A DNA stretch of 44,336 nucleotides from Antarctobacter heliothermus (lineage in GTDB: Bacteria > Pseudomonadota > Alphaproteobacteria > Rhodobacterales > Rhodobacteraceae). A program made the position numbers and the translations under genes. Under the pieces are notes generated by a model. It saw only the letters and a program-made list of their open reading frames with translations, did not search any database and was not told the origin of the DNA. The DNA is taken from positions 1 to 44,336 of the forward strand of contig NZ_FZON01000044.1 in the NCBI RefSeq assembly GCF_900188425.1, read 5' to 3'. Below are positions 32,781 through 41,233 of this stretch, piece after piece; within the stretch, counting starts at the first letter, position 1, and every line of letters begins with the position of its first letter.

Positions 32781-33529
32781 CCCTGCGCCGCCGCCTCGAC
32801 GAATTGCGGCTGGCGATGATGATGCTGACGCGGCTGCCCATGGGACGGCTGGCCGACCCGGCACCGACGCTGACGCAGGCCCGGTGGGCCTTTCCGCTGG
32901 TGGGCCTGCCCATGGGGCTGGCGGCCTGGGGCGTCTTTGCCGGGGCTGCGGCCTTGGGCCTGCCGGGGCTGACCTGCGCCTTTGCCGCGCTGGCCACGCT
33001 GGCCGCGCTGACCGGCGGGCTGCACCACGACGGTTTTGCCGATTTCGCCGACGGCGGGGGTGGACGCGACCGGGCGCACCGGCTGGAGATCATGCGCGAC
33101 AGCCGGGTCGGCAGCTATGGCGTGATCGCCCTGATCTTTGCCGTGGGACTGGCCGCCTCGGCGCTGAGCGCCCTGCCCGCCTCGGCCTGGGCCGGGTTCG
33201 TGCTGGTCAGCGTGGCCAGCCGGACGGCCATGCTGATCCTGCTCGACATCCTGCCGCCCGCGCGGGTGGACGGGCTGGGCCGCATGGCGGCGCGCGCACG
33301 CGGCCCCAGATCCCTGACCGTCTGGGCGCCGGGTCTGGTGATGTCGCTGGGGGCAGCGCTGGTGCTTGGCCCCGCCGCGCTGCCCGTGCTGACCGCCATG
33401 GCGCTGACGACGGCGCTGGTGGCACGTCAGGCGCGGCGCAGCCTTGGCGGGCAGACCGGCGATGTGCTGGGGGCGGCGCAACTGGCAGCCGAGACCACGG
33501 GGTGGGTTGTGCTTGCCGCAACACTCTGA
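32777..33529 (+). CDS. cobS: adenosylcobalamin 5'-phosphate synthase CobS (CobV)
   Basis: The 250-residue membrane enzyme joins adenosyl-GDP-cobinamide with alpha-ribazole (phosphate), the final assembly step. It has MMLTRLPMGRL near the N-terminus, the metal-site motif GGLHHDGFADFADGGGG (about 79-95) and IMRDSRVGSYGVIAL (about 104-118). Several hydrophobic segments follow. It overlaps cobT by ATGA and ends the operon. The name CobV applies in the Pseudomonas denitrificans scheme. No terminator is obvious before the MarR promoter, which begins 14 bases after its stop. Confidence 0.94.
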   Translation: MTLRRRLDELRLAMMMLTRLPMGRLADPAPTLTQARWAFPLVGLPMGLAAWGVFAGAAALGLPGLTCAFAALATLAALTGGLHHDGFADFADGGGGRDRAHRLEIMRDSRVGSYGVIALIFAVGLAASALSALPASAWAGFVLVSVASRTAMLILLDILPPARVDGLGRMAARARGPRSLTVWAPGLVMSLGAALVLGPAALPVLTAMALTTALVARQARRSLGGQTGDVLGAAQLAAETTGWVVLAATL

Positions 33530-33542
33530 TGCGCGCCGCCAA

Positions 33543-33564
33543 CCTCATTGCACTTGCAATGAGG
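33543..33564. promoter_or_regulatory. palindromic operator on the marR promoter
   Basis: The arm CCTCATTGCA (33543-33552) and its exact inverse TGCAATGAGG (33555-33564) are separated by two bases. The site overlaps a plausible promoter with -35 TTGCAC (33548-33553), 16 bases, and -10 GATACT (33570-33575). It is followed 33 bases later by the marR start. Perfect symmetry, length and position fit autoregulation by the MarR dimer. Confidence 0.7.
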
Positions 33565-33607
33565 ACGGGGATACTCTGACGGGGTCGCCCCTTGATGGAC
33601 TGCCCAG

Positions 33608-34063
33608 ATGACCACCCGTTCCGATCCGCCGCCCTTTGATCTTGCCAGCTTTACGCCCTATCGCCTTGCGGTCGCGGCGGAAAAGACCTCGGAGGCGCTG
33701 GCGCGGCAATACCGTGAACGGTTTGGCATCTCGATCCCCGAATGGCGGGTGCTGGTCCATCTGGCCCAGCCGCTGGACGGTGCCGCCACGATCTCTGTCC
33801 GCGACATCGAGGAACGCGTTGCCATGGAGAAATCCAAGGTCAGCCGCGCCGCCTCGCGGCTGGAGGCGTCGGGCTATATCGAAAAGACCGTGGATGCCGG
33901 GGACCGGCGGCTGGTCCGGCTGGCCCTGACGGACAAGGGGCGCCGGATGATGGCCGACCTGTTGCCGCTGGCCATGGCCTACCAGCAAAAGATCGAAGCG
34001 CGGCTGGCAGAGAGTTTTGCCGGACTGGAGGCCGCACTGGATGCAATCCTCGACGCCGAGTGA
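33608..34063 (+). CDS. MarR-family transcriptional regulator
   Basis: The 151-residue winged-helix regulator has the MarR core: IPEWRVLVHLAQPL (about 44-57), the recognition helix VAMEKSKVSRAASRLEASGYI (in parts, about 77-97), and the wing DAGDRRLVRLALTDKGRRMM. MarR dimers bind palindromes and usually release them when a small ligand binds. A perfect 10+10 palindrome lies on its own promoter. The gene is convergent with arsJ, with seven bases between the stops, so a direct role in the ars operon is not evident. Its ligand is unknown. Confidence 0.88.
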   Translation: MTTRSDPPPFDLASFTPYRLAVAAEKTSEALARQYRERFGISIPEWRVLVHLAQPLDGAATISVRDIEERVAMEKSKVSRAASRLEASGYIEKTVDAGDRRLVRLALTDKGRRMMADLLPLAMAYQQKIEARLAESFAGLEAALDAILDAE

Positions 34064-34070
34064 GGCCCGT

Positions 34071-35333
34071 TCAGTCCACCCGCAACCGCGCCGCGCCCAG
34101 TGCGCTGATCGCCACCAGCACCGCCGCCGTGGCAAGGCACAAGGGCAAGCCGCCAATCTGGTAGCTGACGCCAGACAACAGCGTGCCCAACAGCCGTCCG
34201 GCGGCGTTCGCCATGTAGTAGAACCCGACATCCATCGTCACCCGCTCACCCGTTGAGAAGGCAAGGATGAGATAGCTGTGCAGCGCGCTGTTGACCGCAA
34301 AGAGCGCGCCAAAAACCAGCAGCCCCACGATGATGGTCACGGTCAGCCAATCCGCAGGCGTCCCCGCCCACCAGACCAACACCGCCAGCCCAGCAGGCAC
34401 CACCGTCAGCGACAGCGCCCAATGGCGCGCGGTGCCGACAATCTCTGATGCCGGTCGGGTTGCGGCGCGCAAGGCCTTGGGTGCCGCGGCCTGCACCGTG
34501 CCATAAAGGATGGTCCAGACCGCCATAAAGCTGCCGATGGTGAAAAAGGCGATGCGGTTGCCCGCCTCAGAGCCATCCGACAGCACCGCGTAGAAATAGA
34601 CCGGGATACCGACCACAAACCAGACATCCCGCGCGCCGAACAGAAAGACCCGCGCCGCCGACAGCCAGTTGACGTTGGGGTCCTTGGAAAACACCTCGGT
34701 GAATTTTGCGCCCTTCCGGCCCGTCGGCAGGCCGGACGGCATCCGCAAGCTGACCGCCAACAGGACCGCGCCCAGCACCGCCGCCATGCCCAGCACCGCC
34801 GGGACAAAGCCGAAAAGCGCCAGCATCGCCGCCCCGGCCAGAAACCCCAGCCCCTTGATCGCGTTCTTGGACCCGGTCAGCAGCGCGACCCAGCGGAACA
34901 GACCGCCCTGCCCGCTGGGGGCCAGCAGCTTGACCGCCGATTTGGCAGACATCTTGGACAGGTCCTTGGCCACGCCCGACACGCCCTGCACCGCCATGAC
35001 AAAAATCACCGAGGCGGTCAGGCTCCACCCCGGATCAAGCTGCGCCAGCGCCAGCAGCGCGCCGACCTGTAGTGCCAAACCGGCATAGAGGGTCGAGGTC
35101 AGACCGAACCGCGCCGCGATCCAGCCCGCCGACAGGTTGGTGACGATGCCCGCAAGTTCATACAGCAGGAACAGATAGGCCAGCTGCACCGGCGAAAAGC
35201 CCAGGCTGTGAAAATGCAGCAGCACCAGCATCCGCAGCGCGCCATCGGTGAGCATGAAGGCCCAATAGGCGGCGGTGACGGCCACATAGGCGGCCAGTCC
35301 CTGCGGACGGTGGTCGGTGGTGCTGCTCATCAT
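34071..35333 (-). CDS. arsJ: ArsJ, organoarsenical (1-arseno-3-phosphoglycerate) efflux MFS permease
   Basis: The 420-residue MFS protein has about twelve hydrophobic spans. It shows the ArsJ-type start AYVAVTAAYWAFMLTDGALR, then LGFSPVQLAYLFLLYELAG and GVSGVAKDLSKMSAKSAVK. ArsJ exports the unstable 1-arseno-3-phosphoglycerate made by the neighbouring GAPDH from arsenate and glyceraldehyde 3-phosphate. The pairing with gapdh and arsR-arsC is the reason for the name over a general MFS call. Two adjacent ATGs (35333, 35330) can serve as start. It lies 43 bases after gapdh. Confidence 0.88.
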   Translation of the reverse strand: MMSSTTDHRPQGLAAYVAVTAAYWAFMLTDGALRMLVLLHFHSLGFSPVQLAYLFLLYELAGIVTNLSAGWIAARFGLTSTLYAGLALQVGALLALAQLDPGWSLTASVIFVMAVQGVSGVAKDLSKMSAKSAVKLLAPSGQGGLFRWVALLTGSKNAIKGLGFLAGAAMLALFGFVPAVLGMAAVLGAVLLAVSLRMPSGLPTGRKGAKFTEVFSKDPNVNWLSAARVFLFGARDVWFVVGIPVYFYAVLSDGSEAGNRIAFFTIGSFMAVWTILYGTVQAAAPKALRAATRPASEIVGTARHWALSLTVVPAGLAVLVWWAGTPADWLTVTIIVGLLVFGALFAVNSALHSYLILAFSTGERVTMDVGFYYMANAAGRLLGTLLSGVSYQIGGLPLCLATAAVLVAISALGAARLRVD

Positions 35334-35376
35334 GTGGTCTCTGTACTAATGGGTCGGCGCAAAGGCCGGGACGGGG

Positions 35377-36381
35377 TCAGTCCTGTAGCGAGGCACCTAC
35401 CATATGGGCCACGTCCACCAGCCGGTGCGCATAGCCCCATTCATTGTCATACCAGGCGTAGATTTTTACCTGCGTGCCGTTCACCACCATGGTCGAGGGC
35501 GCATCCACAATCGCGGAACGCGGATCGTTGGTATAGTCGGTCGACACCAGCGGGCGTTCCTCATAGCCAAGGATGCCCTTCAGCGGCCCCTCGGCGGCGG
35601 CCTTGAACAGAGCGTTGACCTCTTCGGCCGTTGTCTCCCGCTCGACCTCGAACACACAGTCGGTCAGCGAGGCATTCAGCAGCGGCACCCGCACCGCGTG
35701 GCCGTTCAACCGGCCCTTGAGCTCGGGGTAGATCAGCGTGATCGCCGTGGCCGACCCGGTGGTTGTGGGGATCAGCGAATTCAACGCGGACCGCGCGCGG
35801 CGCAGGTCCTTGGCAGGGCGGTCCACGATGGTCTGCGTGTTGGTCACGTCATGGATCGTGGTGATCGACCCGTGTTTGATACGCAGCGTCTCGTGGATGA
35901 CCTTGACCACCGGGGCAAGGCAATTGGTGGTGCAGGAGGCCGCCGTGACGATATTGTGGGTATCTGCCTCATAGATCTGGTCGTTCACCCCCATGACGAT
36001 GTTGGCCGCCCCGCCGTCCTTGACCGGGGCCGACACCACCACCTTTTTCACCCCGCGCTGGAAATAGGGCGCGATGCGCTCTGCGGTCTTGTAGTAGCCG
36101 GTGCAATCGACCACCACGTCCACACCCTCCAGCGGCAGATCGTCCAGATTGCGTGTGCCGAACACCGGGATGCGGGTGCCGTTGACGGTCAGGCTGTCGC
36201 TGTCGGCGCTGAACGCGGCGTCCCAGCGGCCATGCACCGTGTCGAACTCCAGCAGATGCGCGTGCATCGCAGGATCGCCCACCGCGTCGTTGAGAAAGGC
36301 AATGGTATCGCCCGCCTCCAGCATCGGCTTTACGATCAGTTTTCCCATGCGGCCAAGGCCGTTGATGGCGTAGGTGGTCAT
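35377..36381 (-). CDS. gap: glyceraldehyde-3-phosphate dehydrogenase of arsenic operon
   Basis: The 334-residue enzyme has the NAD fold start [14 protein letters not shown], the active-site Cys in [12 protein letters not shown] (about 148-159), and [22 protein letters not shown] and [12 protein letters not shown]. In ars operons with arsJ, this GAPDH uses arsenate in place of phosphate to form 1-arseno-3-phosphoglycerate for export. The ATG at 36381 overlaps the arsR-arsC stop (ATGA). It differs from a housekeeping GAPDH in context. Its catalytic residues appear intact. Confidence 0.92.
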   Translation of the reverse strand: MTTYAINGLGRMGKLIVKPMLEAGDTIAFLNDAVGDPAMHAHLLEFDTVHGRWDAAFSADSDSLTVNGTRIPVFGTRNLDDLPLEGVDVVVDCTGYYKTAERIAPYFQRGVKKVVVSAPVKDGGAANIVMGVNDQIYEADTHNIVTAASCTTNCLAPVVKVIHETLRIKHGSITTIHDVTNTQTIVDRPAKDLRRARSALNSLIPTTTGSATAITLIYPELKGRLNGHAVRVPLLNASLTDCVFEVERETTAEEVNALFKAAAEGPLKGILGYEERPLVSTDYTNDPRSAIVDAPSTMVVNGTQVKIYAWYDNEWGYAHRLVDVAHMVGASLQD

Positions 36382-37205
36382 GCGAAATCCTCGGACTTGG
36401 CGATGTCGTCGATCCGCGCTTGCAGGCTTTCGCGATCCAGCATGTCGATCGGCAACGCAGCAAAGGTCATGATGCGGTTGCGCAGCGCGCCGTAAACCTG
36501 CTGGAACGCCAGCAGTTTTTCCGCCTCGGTGCCGGTTGCCTTGACCGGGTCGGGCTGGCCCCAATGTCCGGTCATCGGCTGCCCCGGCCAGGGCGGGCAT
36601 TCCTCGTTCGCGGCGCGGTCGCAGACGGTAAAGACGAAATCCAGCCGCGCCGCACCGTCACCCTGAAATTCACTGATGTTCTTGGAGCGCAGCCCCGACA
36701 CATCGTGTCCCTTGTCGGCAAGAACCTTCAGCGCCATCGGGTTCATTTCGCTATAGGGGTTTGTGCCTGCAGAGAACGCCTCAAACTGATCGCCCGCTAG
36801 GTCGCGCATCAGGGTTTCGGCAAAGATCGACCGGGCAGAGTTGCCGGTGCAGATGAACAGGACATTGTATTTGCGATCCGACATGGAAGACTCCGCAAGC
36901 GTGTGTGGCAGACAGGTTTCAGGACGTCCCCGGCAGCAATCCGCGCCAAGGTAGGAAATCAGGCGACCCGCGCCACCGACATCGGCGGTGTACAGCAGCG
37001 AGGTGCCCTTACGGCTCTGCGATACCAGCTCCGCATTGCGGAGATGTGACAGTCCGGCCGACAGAGTGGACGGGGCCATGTGCAACGCGTCAGCGATCTC
37101 GCCCGCCGGAACAGCATCGGGATAGCGCCGCATCAGCAGTCGGAACACGTCCAGACGGCGGCTGTGCGCAAGGGCGGTCAGAGCATTGAGCGATTCAGTT
37201 TTCAT
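36378..37205 (-). CDS. ArsR-ArsC fusion: arsenic-responsive repressor with arsenate reductase
   Basis: One open frame of 275 residues joins two proteins. Residues 1-106 are an ArsR winged helix ([20 protein letters not shown], then [19 protein letters not shown]). Its As(III) site is probably Cys90, Cys91 and Cys98 ([10 protein letters not shown]), like the Cys-Cys...Cys of Acidithiobacillus ArsR. Residues 108-275 are a low-molecular-weight phosphatase-type arsenate reductase ([10 protein letters not shown], the CX5R loop). An internal ATG at 36884 has GGAGT seven bases before it, so free ArsC could also be made. Repeats at 37206-37266 are likely operators. It heads the operon with gap and arsJ. 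Confidence 0.88.
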   Translation of the reverse strand: MKTESLNALTALAHSRRLDVFRLLMRRYPDAVPAGEIADALHMAPSTLSAGLSHLRNAELVSQSRKGTSLLYTADVGGAGRLISYLGADCCRGRPETCLPHTLAESSMSDRKYNVLFICTGNSARSIFAETLMRDLAGDQFEAFSAGTNPYSEMNPMALKVLADKGHDVSGLRSKNISEFQGDGAARLDFVFTVCDRAANEECPPWPGQPMTGHWGQPDPVKATGTEAEKLLAFQQVYGALRNRIMTFAALPIDMLDRESLQARIDDIAKSEDFA

Positions 37206-37266
37206 ATTTCTGGAAATACGGAAACAGATGCGCGCCGGCAAGGTGAATTTCCGAGAAACCGGAAAT
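37206..37266. promoter_or_regulatory. inverted repeats upstream of arsR-arsC, probable ArsR operators
   Basis: ATTTC-TG-GAAAT lies at 37206-37217, directly before the arsR-arsC ATG. ATTTCCG-AGAAAC-CGGAAAT lies at 37247-37266. GGAAATAC is repeated at 37212-37219 and 37261-37268, 49 bases apart. The region separates arsR-arsC from the divergent aminotransferase, so both genes could be affected. ArsR repressors bind such dyads; which ones are real cannot be decided from sequence. Confidence 0.5.
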
Positions 37267-37383
37267 ACCTTTGAAGGACTGCGGCAGGACCGCGCCGAAC
37301 CGCTGTCTTTGCTTGCCATCCATTTACCAAAACATGTTAGGAGGGCGGCCATATCGCCAAGCCCTGCTTTGTGGAGGATTCCC

Positions 37384-38583
37384 TTGTCCCGACGTGCGCC
37401 CTTTGCCAAATGGCTCGATGACACCAACGACGTCACACAGACCTTTTTGTCTGCGGGCCGGATCCCGGATCTGGTGAACCTTGCCGGGGGCCTGCCGGAC
37501 CCCTCGACCTGGCCAGTGGCCGACCTGACCAATTTCGCCGAATGCGCGGTGGCGGATCACACGCAGGACTCGCTGGGGTATTCCCCCATCGACGGCTTGC
37601 CCGATCTGCGCGACCGCATCGCCGCCGACCATAGCCGGGGCGACTTGCGGCTGACGCGCGACAACGTGCTGATCACCACCGGCGGGATGCAGGGGCTGGA
37701 CCTGCTGGGCAAGGTGCTGCTGAACAGCGGGGACACCATTGCCGCGCAATCCCCGGCCTACCTCGGCGCCATCGACGCGTGGAAGCCGCGCGCACCGCAG
37801 TATCGCGCCATGGTGCTGGAACAGGACGGGTTTGATCCGCGCACCGCCATGACCGGCGCGCAATTCGCCTACACGGTGCCGAACTTTTCCAACCCTTCGG
37901 GCCGTCTGGTCCCGACAGATCAACGCCGTGCGCTGGTCGCGTCGGCAGAGGCGACGGGCTGCTGGCTGGTTGAGGATGACCCCTACGGCCACCTGTACTA
38001 CGACGCGGCGCCCCTGCCCCGGATGCTGGACCTCTCCGCCACTGGTGCCACAGCTTACGACGGTCCGGTGATCTACCTTGGCACCTTCTCCAAGATGCTG
38101 GCACCGGGGCTGCGGGTCGGCTGGGTCATTGCGGCACCGGAGGTGATCACCGCCATGACCACCGCCAAACAGGGGTCGGACATGTTCACCAGCGGGCTGT
38201 GCCAGCGGATTGCGCTGCAAGCGATGCAACAGGGCGTGCCGGACCGCATCCTGCCCGGCATCCTTGATCTGTACCGCGCCCGGCGCGACGCGCTGTGCGC
38301 CGCCATGGCGGCAGAGCTGTCGGACCTGTTCACATGGGAGGTGCCCACGGGCGGCATGTTCGTCTGGGCGGTGGCTCGCGATCCGTCACTGGACACCGAC
38401 CGGCTGATGAAGACCGGGCTGGACCACGGCGTCTGCGTGTCCCCCTCCAGTGTGTTTGATCCGCTGGGGCGCGACCGTCGCGCGATCCGGCTGAACTTTA
38501 CCCTCAATGCGCCCGAGGTGCTGGCCGAGGGCGTGCGCCGCCTTGCCACCGCAACCCGCATGGAACTGACCCGCGCCGCGTGA
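37384..38583 (+). CDS. PLP-dependent aminotransferase (fold type I, LysN/MocR-like)
   Basis: The 399-residue protein begins at TTG (37384), with GGAGG eight bases upstream. The frame is open further left, but that part overlaps the ars control region and has no family match. Family features are NLAGGLPDPSTWP near the N-terminus, GYSPIDGLPDLRDRIA, TTGGMQGLDLLGKVL, the VPNFSNPSGR substrate loop, VEDDPYGHLYYD, and PLP Lys in YLGTFSKMLAPGLRVGW (about 238). It resembles 2-aminoadipate or aromatic aminotransferases without the MocR DNA-binding domain. It is divergent from arsR-arsC. The amino acid is unknown. Confidence 0.88.
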   Translation: MSRRAPFAKWLDDTNDVTQTFLSAGRIPDLVNLAGGLPDPSTWPVADLTNFAECAVADHTQDSLGYSPIDGLPDLRDRIAADHSRGDLRLTRDNVLITTGGMQGLDLLGKVLLNSGDTIAAQSPAYLGAIDAWKPRAPQYRAMVLEQDGFDPRTAMTGAQFAYTVPNFSNPSGRLVPTDQRRALVASAEATGCWLVEDDPYGHLYYDAAPLPRMLDLSATGATAYDGPVIYLGTFSKMLAPGLRVGWVIAAPEVITAMTTAKQGSDMFTSGLCQRIALQAMQQGVPDRILPGILDLYRARRDALCAAMAAELSDLFTWEVPTGGMFVWAVARDPSLDTDRLMKTGLDHGVCVSPSSVFDPLGRDRRAIRLNFTLNAPEVLAEGVRRLATATRMELTRAA

Positions 38584-38769
38584 CGGTAATTTGGCTCCGG
38601 CCCGCGTGCGACAGGCTGCGCGCGTCGGCCTGTTCGCAGCAGGCTGGCGGGAAACTGCCGCCGACTTAACACTCCGCTAACACATTCCGTGTTTTTTATA
38701 TACGAAATCCAGAATGGGTTCGGGACATCCCAATGCCCCCAAAAGGAATGTTGAGAAGGAGCAGTCAAG
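38584..38769 (+). other. intergenic region with promoter-like AT-rich patch
   Basis: This region lies ahead of the small exported protein. The dyad AACAC-ATTCC-GTGTT is at 38679-38693, followed by TTTTTTATATA. AAGGAG at 38756-38761 is a good ribosome binding site. No -35 element of proper spacing is certain. No ORF is seen. Confidence 0.4.
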
Positions 38770-39060
38770 ATGACTTTCAAGACCACGATGACTTTGGCCA
38801 TCGGCCTGGCGATGCTGTCGGGTGCGGTACAGGCCGACCATGCAAACCCCTGGGCCACGGCAGAGGATACCGTCTTGTCCAAAAACCACGACGCCAATCA
38901 GGCCAAAAGCGTGGGCACGCCGGGTGAGGACGAAATGCGCGGCGCCATGACGCGCGCGGCGCGGGGCAAGACGGGCGACGCCCAGGGCTATGGTGGCGGC
39001 ACTGGTGGCGGCAAAGGCGGCGCTGGCAAGGGCGGTGGCGGCAAAGGCGGCCGCCCCTGA
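38770..39060 (+). CDS. small exported Gly/Lys-rich protein
   Basis: The 96-residue product has a signal peptide (TMTLAIGLAMLSGAVQA, cleavage near residue 22). A polar middle part follows (about 23-72, with the sequence NPWATAEDTVLSKNHDANQA), then a C-terminal tail of Gly and Lys (GGGTGGGKGGAGKGGGGKGG near 75-94). The start at 38770 has AAGGAG eight bases upstream. I do not recognise a family. The tail could bind polyanions or cell-surface material, which is a guess. It is a single gene closed by a strong terminator. Confidence 0.75.
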   Translation: MTFKTTMTLAIGLAMLSGAVQADHANPWATAEDTVLSKNHDANQAKSVGTPGEDEMRGAMTRAARGKTGDAQGYGGGTGGGKGGAGKGGGGKGGRP

Positions 39061-39072
39061 CCTGAAACGGCA

Positions 39073-39101
39073 AAAGGCCGCGCCCCTCTGGCGCGGCCTT
39101 T
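39073..39101. terminator. rho-independent terminator, probably bidirectional
   Basis: AAAGGCCGCGCC (39073-39084) and GGCGCGGCCTTT (39090-39101) form a perfect 12-pair stem around CCTCT. It lies between the stops of the small exported protein (plus) and of dctM (minus), 23 bases from the latter. T- and A-tracts at the stem ends allow use from both sides. Confidence 0.85.
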
Positions 39102-39123
39102 CAATCACCCGGTCATACAGGCA

Positions 39124-40527
39124 TCACATTGCCAGCGACGGCAGCCAAAGCACGATCGCCGGAAAGGCCACCAGCAGCGCGATGGTGATCCCGTCGGCGA
39201 CAAAGAACGGCGTCACCCCCCGGAACACGTCCTGCACCGACAGCTCTGGCCGCACCCCCGCCACGACAAAGCAGTTCAGCCCGATGGGCGGCGTGATCAG
39301 GCAGAACTCAGCCATCTTGACCACCAGAATGCCGAACCAGACCGCGCACATCGGCCCCGACATGCCAAATGTCGCCTCTTCCGCGCTGACAAACACCCCG
39401 CCGTTCAGCGCCATGACCGCCGGGTAGACCACCGGCAGCGTCAACAGCAGCATCCCGATGGCGTCCATGAACATGCCCAGCACCGCATAGGCCAAGAGGA
39501 TGCAGACCAGGATCAGCATCGGCGAATACGGCAGCCCGGTGATCCAGTCCGAAAACGCCGAGGGCAGATCCGCAAAGCCCAGAAACCGCACATAGATCAG
39601 CACGCCCCAGATGATGGTAAAGATCATCACCGACAACTTGGCCGTTTCGACCAGCGCATCCTTCAACTCGTTCAGACGCATCCCGCGCCACAGCGCCATC
39701 AGAAAGACGATAAAGGCCCCGATGGCCCCGCCCTCTGTCGGCGTGCCCCAGCTGTCGCCGCCAAACGGGTTGTAGACAAAAAAGATGATGATCACGACCA
39801 CTGCCACGATGGGCAGCGCGGGCGGCAGGCTTTCGAACCTCTGACGCCAGGTAAAGCCACCCACCGGCGGGCCAAAGCCCTTGATCGTCAATGCCAGACC
39901 GATGATCAGGATCGCGTAGACCAGCGCCGAAAAGACCCCCGGAATGAACCCCGCCAGCAGCAACATGCCCACGTCCTGTTCCACGATGATCGCATAGATG
40001 ACCAGGATCGCAGAGGGCGGGATCAGCGAGGCCAGTGTACCGCCCGCCGCCACTACCCCCGCAGCAAAGCGTTTGTCATAGCCCACCTTCAGCATCTCGG
40101 GGATGGCAATGCGGGCAAAGACCGCCGCCGTCGCCACCGATGCCCCCGACACGGCGGCAAAGCCCGCAGTGGCAAAGACCGTCGAGACCGCCAGCCCGCC
40201 CGGCACCCAGGCGATCCAGCGTTTGGCCGCCTCGAACAGCGCGCGGGTCAGCCCGGCGTAATAGGCCAGGTAGCCGATCAGGATAAAGGTCGGGATCAGC
40301 GACAGCGCCTGCGACGACACCTTGCCATGTGGCACCTGCCCCGCCGTCTTGACCGCAACAGTCAGCGCCCAACCGAATTCCTCGGGGTCATAGCCCTTTT
40401 TCGACCAAAAGATCCAGATCAGCCCGACCAGCCCCGAAAAGGCGGCGGCAAAGGCCACGCGCATCCCCAGGACCACCATGAGCAACAGGCCCCCAGTGAC
40501 CCAGAGACCGATTTCAATGGATGTCAT
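39124..40527 (-). CDS. dctM: TRAP transporter large permease (DctM)
   Basis: The 467-residue protein is the large membrane subunit of a TRAP transporter, with about twelve hydrophobic segments. It starts IGLWVTGGLLLMVVLGMRVAF (in part), then has the DctM-type FATAGFAAVSGASVATAAVFARI (in part, about 122-144), AGGTLASLIPPSAILVIYAI and PPIGLNCFVVAGV near the C-terminus. It works with DctQ (small membrane subunit) and the periplasmic DctP, driven by Na+ or H+. The ATG at 40527 overlaps the dctQ stop (ATGA). The length is slightly more than usual. Confidence 0.92.
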   Translation of the reverse strand: MTSIEIGLWVTGGLLLMVVLGMRVAFAAAFSGLVGLIWIFWSKKGYDPEEFGWALTVAVKTAGQVPHGKVSSQALSLIPTFILIGYLAYYAGLTRALFEAAKRWIAWVPGGLAVSTVFATAGFAAVSGASVATAAVFARIAIPEMLKVGYDKRFAAGVVAAGGTLASLIPPSAILVIYAIIVEQDVGMLLLAGFIPGVFSALVYAILIIGLALTIKGFGPPVGGFTWRQRFESLPPALPIVAVVVIIIFFVYNPFGGDSWGTPTEGGAIGAFIVFLMALWRGMRLNELKDALVETAKLSVMIFTIIWGVLIYVRFLGFADLPSAFSDWITGLPYSPMLILVCILLAYAVLGMFMDAIGMLLLTLPVVYPAVMALNGGVFVSAEEATFGMSGPMCAVWFGILVVKMAEFCLITPPIGLNCFVVAGVRPELSVQDVFRGVTPFFVADGITIALLVAFPAIVLWLPSLAM

Positions 40528-41156
40528 GTGTCGTGTCCCTGTACCTGGTCGGCCTCAGCCAGTGCCTGTTCCGCCGCCGACATGACCAGCGGCACCGCCA
40601 CGGGTTCGCTCAGGCCAAAGACGATGGCCCGGCCATAGCCCCACAATTGCAACACAAGCCGCAAGCAGATCACCGAAAAGGCCACCGGCACCACCAGTTT
40701 TGCAGGCCAGATCGGCAGGCCGATGTCGATAGAGCTGTCGCGGCTCCAGTTCGGCTTGGCAAAGTCAAAGCTGCGGTCGAAATGCGCCCAAGTACCCCAG
40801 ACAAGCAATGCCATCAGGATCAGGACAAGAAGGGTGGTGATGAACTCGGCCGCCCAGAGCGCGCGGCCCTTCAGCGCGCCCACCACGATATCCATGCGGA
40901 TGTGGCCACCCGCGCGCTGGACATAGGAAATGCCGAAAATGGCAATGAACGGCATCGCCGTTTCGATCCAGTCGACATAGCCGCGCAGCGGTTCGTTGAA
41001 CAGATTGCGCCCGGTGACAGACACCACCGCAAGGCCCATCAGCGCAAAGGCCCCAAGGCCAGAGATCAGGGCCATGCCCCACTCCACCCGTGCCAGCGCC
41101 CGGTCGAGCCTGGAAAGCAGGCTGCCGTCCTCAAGGACGGAGGCATGTCCGGCCAT
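40524..41156 (-). CDS. dctQ: TRAP transporter small permease (DctQ)
   Basis: The 210-residue protein has four hydrophobic spans, with typical DctQ parts NEPLRGYVDWIETAMPFIAIFG (in two pieces, about 53-74), YVQRAGGHIRMDIVV (about 78-92) and VVPVAFSVICLRLVLQL near residue 160. The start at 41156 has GGAGA nine bases upstream. It overlaps dctM by ATGA. It is separated from dctP by a terminator-like hairpin at 41234-41256, which should lower its expression relative to dctP. Confidence 0.9.
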   Translation of the reverse strand: MAGHASVLEDGSLLSRLDRALARVEWGMALISGLGAFALMGLAVVSVTGRNLFNEPLRGYVDWIETAMPFIAIFGISYVQRAGGHIRMDIVVGALKGRALWAAEFITTLLVLILMALLVWGTWAHFDRSFDFAKPNWSRDSSIDIGLPIWPAKLVVPVAFSVICLRLVLQLWGYGRAIVFGLSEPVAVPLVMSAAEQALAEADQVQGHDT

Positions 41157-41233
41157 CAGTTTTCTCCGGTCTTGTAAAAGGGAAAAGCCCGCCCTGGCCC
41201 TGCACCGGGGCCAAATGTCCTACTGGACAAAAG

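Noticed and set aside
37186-37383. N-terminal extension of the aminotransferase from an ATG at 37186
   Set aside because: It would overlap arsR-arsC and its operator region and has no family match; the TTG at 37384 has a GGAGG site.
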